Shown here: piece by piece, positions 37,274-46,600 of the stretch | How the letters are laid out: each line of letters starts with the position of its first letter | Position numbering within the stretch: position 1 is the stretch's first letter | IMG/VR virus record: IMGVR_UViG_3300008113_000108 | Location: 57,418 to 121,417 of that record | Source: a virus | Strand: one strand, 5' to 3' | Length of the DNA: 64,000 bases | The notes under the pieces: generated by a model | Seen by the model: only the letters and a program-made list of their open reading frames with translations | Told to the model about the DNA's origin: nothing | Databases searched by the model: none | Translations under genes and position numbers: made by a program

Positions 37274-37857
37274 ATGGATTTGAAGTTTACAAACTTTACC
37301 TCGCTATAAAATTACATTTTACTTCAGATAGTTACAACTATTTTACCTTCAACGGAAAAACAAGAACTACTCTTCAATCTTTTGAAAAACGAAGAGACAA
37401 ATATTTTTTTAAAAAACTAGCAACAAAATTTAGTCAAGAAGAACTAATACAATACTTTGTTGCTCACTTCGTACAGAATGAGGATACTTGGATTGGAGAC
37501 ATATCCAAGATAGAAAACTCTTCTGTATATTTGGAGTGGACAAAGAAAATACAGAGCATGTCATTTGTATTTTCTAATGATGTAGATCAGCTATTGAAAG
37601 ATTTAGAATTTGAACAAATATTCAAGGTTACTTCTACTCATCCACCTTTACTGAAGAAATACTTATCAAAGTCTATATCACTAGAGACTCTAGTTATCTT
37701 CAACAAATTGCTAAATTTTGTCAAAGATTTTGACAAGACTATTGCAGATCCTGTGGTCTGGCCAGAACTCAAAAGGAAGGTACTGAAATACGAACCTTTC
37801 CTTTTGGTAGACAAACCTAAATATAAACAGATACTTTTGTCGAAGGTAACGAACTGA
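37270..37857 (+). CDS. 59: Helicase loader gp59
   Basis: 195 residues. The N-terminal FEVYKLYLAIKLHFTSDSYN followed by an NYFTFNGK segment is typical of T4 gp59, which loads gp41 helicase onto gp32-coated forked DNA. Mostly helical and basic. Placed between gp33 and the DUF1825-like gene, upstream of gp32, as in other T4-like cyanophages. Confidence 0.88.
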   Translation: MNGFEVYKLYLAIKLHFTSDSYNYFTFNGKTRTTLQSFEKRRDKYFFKKLATKFSQEELIQYFVAHFVQNEDTWIGDISKIENSSVYLEWTKKIQSMSFVFSNDVDQLLKDLEFEQIFKVTSTHPPLLKKYLSKSISLETLVIFNKLLNFVKDFDKTIADPVVWPELKRKVLKYEPFLLVDKPKYKQILLSKVTN

Positions 37858-38192
37858 TGTCTTTCTTTGAACAAGAATTAATTCGTGATGAATTAGAAGA
37901 AATGTCAACACTATATCAAGAGATTGCTTTCTTGATGTATAGTCCACATGAAAAATCTGAAGATGATCGTAGAGAATGTTTAGATAAATTAGAAAGACTC
38001 GTAGAACTTCAAGAGCTTCTCTATTTTAGAGCAAAGTATTCTAGCGATACCGAAGCCGAAGAGTTTGTAGAAATGCTTCGTGCCTCAGCAGCTTTTCTCG
38101 GGGTGCCCTCGGACATTGATGTGTCACAAATCTTCATCCAGATGAAGGAGGACATTTCCAGAGCCAAGGAAAAGCTTGACAAATCTATCTGA
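37857..38192 (+). CDS. DUF1825-like protein
   Basis: 111 residues, starting MSFFEQELIRDELEEMSTLY. It resembles DUF1825, a helical family of cyanobacteria and their phages with no known activity. Its start overlaps the gp59 stop by one base (TGATG), and the next promoter overlaps its 3' end. A host-derived gene is likely, from the family's distribution. Confidence 0.7.
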   Translation: MSFFEQELIRDELEEMSTLYQEIAFLMYSPHEKSEDDRRECLDKLERLVELQELLYFRAKYSSDTEAEEFVEMLRASAAFLGVPSDIDVSQIFIQMKEDISRAKEKLDKSI

Positions 38193-38204
38193 ACCTGCTA
38201 CCAT
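38176..38204 (+). promoter_or_regulatory. Sigma70-type promoter of gp32
   Basis: TTGACA (38176-38181), a 17-nt spacer ending in TGC, and TACCAT (38199-38204). The resulting leader of about 57 nt contains short inverted repeats (CCAT/ATGG, GAACC/GGTTC spanning the promoter). T4 gp32 controls its own translation through leader structure, so this leader is a candidate for the same. Confidence 0.75.
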
Positions 38205-38266
38205 GGTCTCATGGGTTCGGGTTCACAGGCCAAATCCATTTAATCCAATCAATACGGAGAATACAC

Positions 38267-39166
38267 ATGTCATTTGCAACACTCAAGCGTAACTCAACCT
38301 CTGCTTTCGATAAGCTAACCCAGGAAATCGAAAAGATGTCCACCACTGAAGGTGGTGCTGATGAACGTTTCTGGAAGCCAGAGATGGACAAAGCAGGTAA
38401 TGGTTATGCAGTAATCCGTTTCCTTCCCGCTCCTGAAGGGGAAGATGTTCCTTGGGCGAAAGTCTGGAGTCATGCTTTCCAAGGTCCTGGCGGATGGTAC
38501 ATTGAGAATTCCCTAACTACCCTCAACAAGAAAGATCCAGTTGGTGAACTGAATCGTCAACTGTGGAACAGCGGTAGTGATAAAGATAAAGAGATTGCTC
38601 GTAAGCAAAAGCGTAAACTATCATATTACAGCAACATCTATGTAATCAAAGATCCTGCTCATCCAGAGAACGAAGGTAAAGTATTCCTTTACAAGTTTGG
38701 TAAGAAGATCTTCGACAAGATTACTGAAGCAATGCAACCTGCATTTGCAGATGAAACCGCCATCAATCCATTTGACTTCTGGACTGGTGCAGACTTCAAA
38801 CTCAAGCTTCGTAAGGTTGAAGGTTACTGGAATTATGATAAGTCTGAGTTTTCTGATCCTGGTACTCTAGGAGACTTCGATGATGATCAACTAGAGAAAA
38901 TCTATTCCAAGACTCACAGCCTTGCTCAGTTTACTGCAGAAGACAACTTCAAGTCCTATGAAGAACTTCAGAAGCGTCTAGATATGGTTCTGAATTCTCG
39001 TCCAGCACAACGAGTTGATCGTGAAACCTATGAAGATGAAGAAGAAACTACAGTAGAATCTTTCGCTGCTAGTGCTGCTCCTTCCTTCTCTTCACGTTCT
39101 ACCAGTAGCAATGACGATGAAGATGATACTCTGAGCTACTTTGCTCGACTAGCTGAAGAAGACTGA
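38267..39166 (+). CDS. 32: Single-stranded DNA-binding protein gp32
   Basis: 299 residues. The N-terminus FATLKRNSTSAFDKLTQEIE carries the basic cooperativity motif (T4 LAST-like KRNST). The OB-fold core contains FQGPGGWYIENSLTTL near 77 and VFLYKFGKKIFDKI near 145. The C-terminal 45 residues are Ser-rich then acidic, the tail that contacts partner proteins. Unlike T4 gp32, it has no cysteine at all, so the zinc knuckle is missing. It has its own promoter and terminator. Confidence 0.95.
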   Translation: MSFATLKRNSTSAFDKLTQEIEKMSTTEGGADERFWKPEMDKAGNGYAVIRFLPAPEGEDVPWAKVWSHAFQGPGGWYIENSLTTLNKKDPVGELNRQLWNSGSDKDKEIARKQKRKLSYYSNIYVIKDPAHPENEGKVFLYKFGKKIFDKITEAMQPAFADETAINPFDFWTGADFKLKLRKVEGYWNYDKSEFSDPGTLGDFDDDQLEKIYSKTHSLAQFTAEDNFKSYEELQKRLDMVLNSRPAQRVDRETYEDEEETTVESFAASAAPSFSSRSTSSNDDEDDTLSYFARLAEED

Positions 39167-39176
39167 TAATATTAAA

Positions 39177-39198
39177 GGGGGCGCAAGCCCCCTTTTTT
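39177..39198. terminator. Terminator of gp32, shared with the convergent tail genes
   Basis: GGGGGC-GCAA-GCCCCC (GNRA tetraloop) flanked by AAA and six T. Works on the plus strand for gp32; on the minus strand it has only TTTAATATT and is weaker. Confidence 0.9.
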
Positions 39199-39833
39199 CA
39201 TGGAGTCTCGGATAATCTAACTCCAGCAGAATCAATCTTGTATTGTGTATCGTAGGCAAATAGAGTTTCAATTTCTTCCTTCATCACGCTCAAGAACTCT
39301 GGCTTGATTAAAAAGATATCTCTTTTCTTTTCGTTTTCTCTGTACTCAAATTCTCTATTAGTTATTCTATCCATGACCATCGCACCGCTCAAATTATTGA
39401 ATGTGAATGATGGATAGTAATTGACGTTTTGTTGTTCAGTTCTACCTTCATTGTATTCAATAATTACTCCTCCTTCAAGAATTACACTATCACCATTATA
39501 GATTGTCTTTGTTTCCCAATATCTAACATTATTTTGAGTATTGCCATACTTCTTTTCAATTGCCAGATCTAACTCATAGTCAGATACTGGCCAGTCATTG
39601 TGAACATCAATGATATTGTTTAGAATTAAAATAGTCCAGTACCATTCTGGAGATCCATAAACTCTATTGGAAATGATTTCTGGAGTTTCTCCTGTCTGAA
39701 TAGTATACCTAGTTGATGCTACATACAGAGCATTTAAGTTGTCTCTAAATCTAACTCTGCGAAATAAATTTTTTGATAACTTAACACCACCTTTATAAGG
39801 ATAATAGAAGTTTGGTTGTGAATCAAAAAACAT
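39198..39833 (-). CDS. 53: Baseplate wedge protein gp53
   Basis: 211 residues (T4 gp53 about 196). The segment YTIQTGETPEIISNRVYGSPEWYWTILILN near 43 is the LysM-like wedge core conserved in gp53. It helps close the baseplate wedges around the hub. On the minus strand directly after gp48 (1 nt apart), sharing its late promoter. Confidence 0.88.
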   Translation of the reverse strand: MFFDSQPNFYYPYKGGVKLSKNLFRRVRFRDNLNALYVASTRYTIQTGETPEIISNRVYGSPEWYWTILILNNIIDVHNDWPVSDYELDLAIEKKYGNTQNNVRYWETKTIYNGDSVILEGGVIIEYNEGRTEQQNVNYYPSFTFNNLSGAMVMDRITNREFEYRENEKKRDIFLIKPEFLSVMKEEIETLFAYDTQYKIDSAGVRLSETP

Positions 39834-39834
39834 T

Positions 39835-40824
39835 TTAGTATCCTCCGTTTTGATCTAAGACATTATCTGCAGTAATGATCTCAGTTTCTGCAAAGCTTAG
39901 ATTCAAATCATACGCAACAGGTGCAGGACCACTTAGCCCATTTCCGTTGGCTAGATGTGTAGCCCATACATTATCTGGTGTATAGTTTACTGATACAGAT
40001 TTGAGTACACAAGGTTTAATTTTTGGTAGTGATTGAATTACTACATCTGAAGTCCCAGCCTTTACCCATCTAAGATCAAATATATTAGGAACAGTTAGCC
40101 ATCTATCACTCAATCTTGCAGTTGATGAAGTGTTCTCAGTTGTTTGTTGAAATCCTCCACTGCTGCTATAGTTTGGAAGTGAGTAGTATCTGAGAGCCTT
40201 GATGATTCTATGAATTCTTGATTGCTCTGAATTGTTTCTAGGAACTAGTTTCCAGGAAAAGTTAAATTCTCTTACTGCGATTCCTTTGAATACTTGTTCA
40301 ACGTAAGGGTTTAAAATTTTTCCGCCAACTCCTTGAGTGAGAAGCTCTGCACTAGGAGCACCAGGAACCTTCTGAAGCTCCTTTAGAAGCACCTCTGGGA
40401 TCCCTCCTGCTGCGAGCTGGGATAGCTGCTGACCAATATTGGATCCCCCCGCTGCCGCTGCTGCAGCCAACGCTGGAGCCATTTTCCCTACGATCCCAGC
40501 ATTATCAGTAGACCAACTTAACTGATCATCAAATTTAATATCATTAGGGATTGGAAGTAATACAGTTGATAGTTTCTTTCTATTTCTTGTAGATGTAACT
40601 CCGTTTGTAATCTGAGTTACTTGATTGACAGATTGAATATTTGACAGCGAAGTTACTTCAGTACCACCAGCTCTGCCCGACTTTGAGATAGGAACATATT
40701 CAAGTATGTCAAGCTTGAGCATATCGACCATACTATTTTTGTCTGGCCAATATAAATCATTTTGAAAGGCATTTTGTGCATAGTCTCCATTCGGATTACT
40801 ATAAGATTTACTTGCTGTTGTCAT
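39835..40824 (-). CDS. 48: Baseplate tail-tube cap protein gp48
   Basis: 329 residues. The N-terminal extension LKLDILEYVPISKSGR precedes an Ala/Gly-rich linker, and the C-terminal tube-like domain reads KGIAVREFNFSWKLVPRNNS, with IIKALRYYSLP near 210. It matches the gp48/gp54 class that nucleates the tail tube on the hub. It is divergent from gp4, with the two starts only 35 nt apart. Confidence 0.82.
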   Translation of the reverse strand: MTTASKSYSNPNGDYAQNAFQNDLYWPDKNSMVDMLKLDILEYVPISKSGRAGGTEVTSLSNIQSVNQVTQITNGVTSTRNRKKLSTVLLPIPNDIKFDDQLSWSTDNAGIVGKMAPALAAAAAAGGSNIGQQLSQLAAGGIPEVLLKELQKVPGAPSAELLTQGVGGKILNPYVEQVFKGIAVREFNFSWKLVPRNNSEQSRIHRIIKALRYYSLPNYSSSGGFQQTTENTSSTARLSDRWLTVPNIFDLRWVKAGTSDVVIQSLPKIKPCVLKSVSVNYTPDNVWATHLANGNGLSGPAPVAYDLNLSFAETEIITADNVLDQNGGY

Positions 40825-40829
40825 AAATA
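40822..40829 (+). promoter_or_regulatory. Late promoter for gp4, overlapping the gp48 start codon
   Basis: CATAAATA; its first three bases are the complement of the gp48 ATG. It lies 30 nt upstream of the gp4 ATG. Confidence 0.55.
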
Positions 40830-40854
40830 TTTTATGATATGCCCTTTATATTAA

Positions 40855-40862
40855 TATTTATG
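40855..40862 (-). promoter_or_regulatory. Late promoter for gp48/gp53, overlapping the gp4 start codon
   Basis: CATAAATA on the minus strand; its first three bases are the complement of the gp4 ATG. It lies 30 nt upstream of the gp48 ATG. Confidence 0.55.
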
Positions 40863-41297
40863 AATACTTTAAAGGGAAAATACATCCCAAAAAACATTCA
40901 TAAGTATAAAGGCAACTATAGAAACATAATCTATAGGTCTTCATGGGAATTAAAGTTCATGAAGTATTGTGACACTAGACCAAATGTGCTAGAATGGGGA
41001 TCTGAGGAAATTGTTATTCCGTATAGATCTCCTTTGGACAATAGAATACACAGATACTTTGTAGATTTTTATGTTAAGATTCAAGACAGTGATGGGACTA
41101 TCACAAAGTATCTGATTGAAATAAAGCCAAGCAAACAAACAGTTCCCCCCAAAAAGCCTCAGAGACAAACTAAAGGTTATATCTATGAAGTTACTGAGTA
41201 TGTAAAGAATCAGGCTAAATGGAAAGCCGCTAAAGAATTCTGTGATGATAGAATGTGGAAGTTTAAAATCCTCACAGAGTCAGAGCTAAAGGTATGA
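40860..41297 (+). CDS. 4: Head completion protein gp4
   Basis: 145 residues from the ATG at 40860; an in-frame ATG at 40839 is less likely because the T4-like N-terminus begins at GKYIPKN. NIIYRSSWELKFMKYCDT near 21, then IHRYFVDFYV and YLIEIKPSKQ (Asp and E-x-K of a restriction-like nuclease fold), match gp4/gp50-type head completion proteins that finish the packaged head before tail joining. Overlaps the next gene by 4 nt. Confidence 0.85.
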   Translation: MNTLKGKYIPKNIHKYKGNYRNIIYRSSWELKFMKYCDTRPNVLEWGSEEIVIPYRSPLDNRIHRYFVDFYVKIQDSDGTITKYLIEIKPSKQTVPPKKPQRQTKGYIYEVTEYVKNQAKWKAAKEFCDDRMWKFKILTESELKV

Positions 41298-41854
41298 AAA
41301 GAGAAGTATCGGCTAGGACAAGGAAAGATACAAATCTGAATATATTTCAGCAGGTAGATGCTCTTGTTAAAAATGAGAAGGGATTTGGGACAAAGAGTTA
41401 CAGTTGGTATAAAGAAAATGTCGCAGCAGTAGCTAAGAAAAATGACATTTATAAAACCTTAGTTACTCTGGATGAAACTTTAGTTCCTAGTGGAGGTGTT
41501 TTATATTTGTTTGAGTATAATGCTACATGGGCAAGGAAGCTTCCATATTATGATGAATTTCCATTGGTCTATATGTTGCAAGGTGGAAGAAAATTTTTTG
41601 GAGCAAATCTACATTATCTAAATTATCCTACCAGATACAAAGTATTAAAAAGTATTATAGATGGACGACCAACAATTCCGAAACAGTGTTTTCATAATTA
41701 TGTTTATGAAGGTCTTGAAACACCGCTATTTAAAATAAATAGTGAAGATTGGATGAAATCTATCTTCCTGCCATTGGAAAGTTTTGTCAGCAGGCAAAGA
41801 GGATCATATAAACAAGTAAGTAAATCCTTTGTTTGGGGAGATTCAAAACGATGA
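41294..41854 (+). CDS. Virion assembly protein, possibly DNA end protector gp2
   Basis: 186 residues. The motif YLFEYNATWARKLPYYDEF near 74 and FFGANLHYLNY near 106 is familiar from T4-like tail or head genes. T4 has gene 2 next to gene 4, so gp2 is possible from context, but the length is shorter and I am not certain. Coupled to both neighbours by overlaps. Confidence 0.5.
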   Translation: MKREVSARTRKDTNLNIFQQVDALVKNEKGFGTKSYSWYKENVAAVAKKNDIYKTLVTLDETLVPSGGVLYLFEYNATWARKLPYYDEFPLVYMLQGGRKFFGANLHYLNYPTRYKVLKSIIDGRPTIPKQCFHNYVYEGLETPLFKINSEDWMKSIFLPLESFVSRQRGSYKQVSKSFVWGDSKR

Positions 41855-42681
41855 GTACAATTATAAGTACTGATATTCAAAATTTTAATGACTTTAAATC
41901 CTACGTAGGACGTTATGGATTTTCATTAAATAACTTTTATGACGTGCAATTCCTCTTGGCAAATAATGGCAATAGTTTTCTACAAAGTATTTTTACCAGA
42001 GGTCTAGCTACCAATAGTGGTTCTGGTCAGGGCATATCTACTCTGATGAGACTGTATGCAGATGAGTGTACCATTCCAGGATACTCTATTGCTACAGGAG
42101 ATTTCAGAATTACGAACAGTCCTAACATGAAATATGGTTATGGAATTGTCAACAATGAAATTACGATGTCATTTATATCCGATGCAGATGCAGAAATACG
42201 AAAGACATTTGACTCCTGGGGAAACTTTATTTACTCTAGTGTGTCATCTGCAACGGATCAATCAAACCCATTGAACATTAATTCTACAGATCAATTAGGA
42301 AGAACCAGATATAAAGACGAATACGTTTTGGACATTGCTATCATCAAGCTTGAGAGATATGGAAGTAGTGTTAGAAATTTTGCTAAGAATCCTTTAGATA
42401 GGCTTTCCCCTGGAAGGACAGTTCCTCATTCTAGATTATTCCCTGGAACTGATACTTCAGCTCTTCAGATGGTGAAGTCTGGTTTTGGAGATGCAATTCA
42501 AAAATATTCTATGAGATTGCAGAATTGTTTTCCAACTACTATCTCTGCAATTCCTTTGAATAGTGGGTCTTCACAACTTGTTAAAATTCAAGTTACATTT
42601 GAATATGATCTAGCAGTACCAACATCTCAGACTGGAGGAACTGCAGATGCAACTGGTAAGTGGAAGACTGTTATTGGGTGA
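41851..42681 (+). CDS. Tail-tube initiator-like protein (gp54 or gp19 fold)
   Basis: 276 residues from the ATG at 41851, overlapping the previous stop. The central part (MKYGYGIVNNEITMSFISDA near 97, then FDSWGNFIYS) and the end (QVTFEYDLAV) show the tail-tube fold shared by gp19, gp48 and gp54. By size and position among baseplate genes it is most likely gp54, the tube initiator. Followed by a late motif at 42682. Confidence 0.65.
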   Translation: MSTIISTDIQNFNDFKSYVGRYGFSLNNFYDVQFLLANNGNSFLQSIFTRGLATNSGSGQGISTLMRLYADECTIPGYSIATGDFRITNSPNMKYGYGIVNNEITMSFISDADAEIRKTFDSWGNFIYSSVSSATDQSNPLNINSTDQLGRTRYKDEYVLDIAIIKLERYGSSVRNFAKNPLDRLSPGRTVPHSRLFPGTDTSALQMVKSGFGDAIQKYSMRLQNCFPTTISAIPLNSGSSQLVKIQVTFEYDLAVPTSQTGGTADATGKWKTVIG

Positions 42682-42688
42682 CTAAATA
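42682..42688 (+). promoter_or_regulatory. T4-like late promoter motif
   Basis: CTAAATA, 25 nt before the gp26 ATG at 42714. Confidence 0.55.
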
Positions 42689-42713
42689 ATTTTAAATTAT
42701 ATTATAATTTACT

Positions 42714-43424
42714 ATGCCTTTACCTAAATTAGTTGCGCCGACTTATGAGTTGGAACTTCCTTCAACTAGTCAAAAAATTAAGTATCGTCCATTCCTAGTT
42801 AAAGAAGAAAAAATTCTTCTCCTCGCTATGGAATCTGAAGATGAAAAGCAAATGATCAACGCAGTTCAGACTATTCTCAAGAACTGCATTCAAACTAAAT
42901 TGAAAGTAGAAGATCTTTCTATTTTTGATATTGAATATCTTTTCCTCAACATTCGTGCTAAGTCAGTTGGAGAAGAAATTGAACTGAATATCACTTGTCC
43001 TGATGATGGAGAAACTACTGTTCCTGTAACAATTAATGTTGAGGACATTAAAGTTCAAAAGTCAGATGATCATGAAAAAATTATTGCAATGAATGATTCT
43101 ATTTCCATTACCATGAAATATCCAAGCATGGAAATGTTTGTTCAAAACAACCTATCTGGTAATGTGAAGACTGAAGACATTTTTGAAATTGCTTCTTCTT
43201 GTATTGATCAGGTTGTTGATGGTGAAGAAGTGTATGAAGTCAAGAGCTTCAGCAAAAAAGAAATCAATGAATTCTTGGATAGTCTTGATACAAATCAGTT
43301 CATGAAGATTCAGAAATTCTTTGAGACCATGCCTAAATTAAGTCACACAGTCAATGTGACTAATCCAAACACGAAAAAGGATAACGAAGTTGTTATTGAG
43401 GGTCTTGCATCTTTTTTCGCATAG
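42714..43424 (+). CDS. 26: Baseplate hub protein gp26 (zero-frame product)
   Basis: 236 residues. LPSTSQKIKYRPFLVKEEKILLLAMES near residue 15 and FDIEYLFLNIRAKSVGEE near 75 are characteristic of the T4 gp26-type baseplate chaperone family. It helps assemble the hub. The final codons, ending in Phe-Phe-Ala-stop, contain U UUU UUC, which reads as a -1 slippery site leading into the gp51-like frame. Confidence 0.88.
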   Translation: MPLPKLVAPTYELELPSTSQKIKYRPFLVKEEKILLLAMESEDEKQMINAVQTILKNCIQTKLKVEDLSIFDIEYLFLNIRAKSVGEEIELNITCPDDGETTVPVTINVEDIKVQKSDDHEKIIAMNDSISITMKYPSMEMFVQNNLSGNVKTEDIFEIASSCIDQVVDGEEVYEVKSFSKKEINEFLDSLDTNQFMKIQKFFETMPKLSHTVNVTNPNTKKDNEVVIEGLASFFA

Positions 43425-43446
43425 CTCTAGCACATGAGACGCTAGA
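43412..43446 (+). promoter_or_regulatory. Predicted -1 programmed frameshift signal
   Basis: Slippery heptamer T TTT TTC (43412-43418) in the gp26 frame, a 7-nt spacer GCATAGC containing the zero-frame stop, and a hairpin TCTAGC-ACATGAGAC-GCTAGA (43426-43446). The arrangement matches the standard slippery site / spacer / stimulator layout. Confidence 0.65.
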
Positions 43447-43606
43447 AAATTATTTTCGGATTAACTTTATATTATTGCAGCATCATAAATGGTCACTAAC
43501 TGAAATTGAAACTATGCTTCCATGGGAAAGAGATGTTTATGTTCAGATGTTAATTGATTTTATTGAAGAAGAAAATAATCGAAATAAAACTTCTCAGCCT
43601 CTATAG
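43412..43606 (+). CDS. 51: gp51-like hub assembly domain, reached by frameshift from gp26
   Basis: An open -1 frame of 64 codons reading FFRIALAHETLENYFRINFI and on to NNRNKTSQPL, with WSLTEIETMLPWERDVY matching what I know as cyanophage gp51, the hub assembly catalyst. The frame is closed by TGA about 15 nt upstream and has no ATG, GTG or TTG before the conserved region, so it has no ordinary start. Fusion to gp26 by -1 slippage would give 235 + 62 = 297 residues. Confidence 0.7.
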   Translation, partial: FFRIALAHETLENYFRINFILLQHHKWSLTEIETMLPWERDVYVQMLIDFIEEENNRNKTSQPL

Positions 43607-43609
43607 TAA

Positions 43610-46600
43610 ATGGCAATTTCACTCTTTAGTCTAAAGAAATCTCCTACACAGAAAGTAACTTCTTTCATAGATCCAACTAAGTTTGGTGGGGCAGCTTCTG
43701 GTGGGAGAAAAAGATTACAGAGTGAAGTTGTCGAAGCTAAAATTGCAAATAAAGAAGTAAAAGAATTAGGGTATATCAGAAGAGCACTAGAAACTTTAGT
43801 AAGCATTGAAAAAAGACATTACGATTTAGTAACAGATTCTATTAAACAGTTTGTCCTATCTGAAGAAAAGAGACAAGCTAGAGAAGAAGAGTCCATGCAG
43901 GAATCTTCCAAAGATAAAGAGAAAAATAAAAAGGAAGAAAAAAATCCATTAGTAAGAGAAGGCAAAAAAAGACTTGAAGGATTTGGTGAATTCCTTCAAG
44001 GATTGATGAAGATGTTCATCGGGTATAAAATTTTAGAGTGGGCATCTAAACCAGAGAACGGAAAGAAGATTCAAAATATAATTAACTTCTTTGGAAGACT
44101 GTTTAAATTTATAGGTGTTATCGGAAAAGGAATTGCAATTGCATTTGGAGCAACTCCGATAGGAATAGTTTTAAATAATCTTCCAAAGGCATTTGATCTT
44201 GTAATCAAAGTAATAGGAGGAATTGTAGATTTTCTCACATTCAAATGGATGGGAGAATCTATACAAAATGTTGGAAAATTAATTGGTGATTCGATTAATG
44301 TACTAAAAATTATTCCTGAAAGTATTGGCAAGGTCATTGATTTTGTTACAAATTTAATTCCCAACTTCATTGAAAATGTTTTAACTGAGGGATTGTTTGG
44401 AAGTCAGAAGCAACTACAACAAGAATTAGATCAATCAGAAAAGACTGGAACTGCAACTTCAGGTTCGGACACTGGAGGAGCACCTAATCAACAAACACCT
44501 CAAATAGATTTTGGAAAAGTTTTAGGTGATTCAATTAAAGGAGTTGCAAGTAAAGTTCTAGAGAACGTAATTCCAGGCGGCAAATTTATATCTGATGTTG
44601 GGAAAGGAATCTCAGGATTGTTTGGCGGGGATAAAGATCTTCCTAAGTTAGCCAAGGGTGGCATTGTAACAAAACCAACTGAAGCCATTGTTGGGGAAGC
44701 TGGTCCTGAAGCAATTTTACCATTAGATAAACTAGGGTCATTTGGAATTGCAGACTTCAAAGGAAAAGTTGATAAACAAATTCCTAAGTTCATCAAACTA
44801 TTGACCCTTCCATTTAAAATTATTGGTGCTGGAATTGTAGCGCTCATTTCATCTAGTGTATCAAACATTCCTGGTTTGGGTCCAGTATTGATGCCATTAA
44901 TTTCAAACGTTGCTTCAATGTTTGGCATTCCACCTTCATTAGTCAAGGGAATGTCTAACTTTGCTGCGGCGGCAGTATCTACTGTCGGCAAAGGAATATC
45001 AGGTGCAGCTGAAATCTTTGGATCCAAGGAACCAAAGATTCAAAAGACAGATGAGTTTAAACCATCTGGAGATACATCCGTCAGAGGATTGTTGGGTGAC
45101 ATTTTAACTGCATTGATAAGCAAGAATTCATCCGATACAAAACCTACTCAAACTCCATCAGCTCCTCCTGCGGGAGCATCCCCAGCTCCATCAGCAGCTC
45201 CAACTTCTGGTGCTCCTGCGATGCCACCAAACGCATCTATGGCAAAGCCAGGTGAAGCATCTGTTCAGAACCTAGAAGGAACTGTATCAGATTTACAGAA
45301 GAAAGGATTTAAGTATGTTAATAATACTGCAAATAGATTCTTCCAAGATGAACAGGGAAGATTATATGAGGCAGCTAGGACTGGATCTACTTTAGCTGGT
45401 GCAGATAAATTTAAACTAAAGGCAGTAACTCAAGAACAAATTGATAAAGGATTCACTGCTGCTGGAAGTGAGAGAACTACTGGCAGCAGAAATAATCAAG
45501 AAATTCAAAGACAATTAGAAATGTTCCGAATCATCAATGAAGGAGGAACACTGAGAAAACAAACCACTGGATCTGAAACTCAAGTCAAGCAAGATGGTAA
45601 GTGGCAAAATAAAGCTACTGGTGGAAATATTCATGGGTTTGGGGATGGCGATAAGTATCCAGCATTACTAGAGGCTGGAGAGTACGTTCTAAACAAAAAT
45701 GCTGTTAAAGGAGTTGGGGGACAAAAGTTCCTAGACAAAATTAACTTTGATATGTTCCCAAGATTTGGAAATGATATCTCAAGACTATATGATAATGATA
45801 AGGTAGTTACTAGAACATATGCAAATGGAGGCATTATTGCTGCAGCAAAACAAGCAGTGTCTCAGGGAAAGAGAGGTCCAGCATCTCCTCCATGTGCTTC
45901 ATGGGTTAGAATGGTTCTAGGTATGGCTGGTAGTCCAGCGGCAAATAAAGTTACTGCAAAAGGAGATCTAGATCCAGAGAAGAAAACCTGGGGTCCTAAC
46001 ATGGCAGCTTCATTTGCTGGTAGTGATATGGGTGAAATTATTGGAAGTCAGGGAAATCTTCAGCCAGGTGATGTGGTCTTACATAGAAACACATATGGGA
46101 ATTATCCTGCAGGTGCGGTAACTCACGTATCTATTGCATCTGAAAAGAAAGGTAAAATTTACCATCAACCAACTTCTGGGGCACCACCAACAGAAGGAAG
46201 TATTTGGAACTTTAAAGCAGGTATTAGATTAGGCGGAAGCGGAGGAACACTTCCTACAAGCACTACTTCTGGTGGAGGGGGTGGTGATTCTTCTTCAACT
46301 CCAGATTGGTCATCCATTGGAACTGAACTTGGAAATCTATTTAAAACAATGAATACTCCAGTTCAAGCAGAACCTCAAGAACCTCCTAAAATAACTGCCT
46401 CAGTTCCTGCAACTTCTCAGAGACTACAATCTGCACAAAAGGAAAATGTCAAGATAGAAGCTGAGAAAAGAGTTGCTGGGAAAAAATCTACTGGTAATGT
46501 TGTTACAATTGGCGATCCAAATAGAACTATTACGGAGTCAAATACTAAAGCAATAACTCAACCTTTAGGTGGAACTACTCCTCCAATTCCACTATCTGTC

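Noticed and set aside
44500-45027. 175-codon minus-strand frame
   Set aside because: Antisense to the tape-measure-like gene, with Pro/Ile/Thr bias typical of a reverse reading of its codons.
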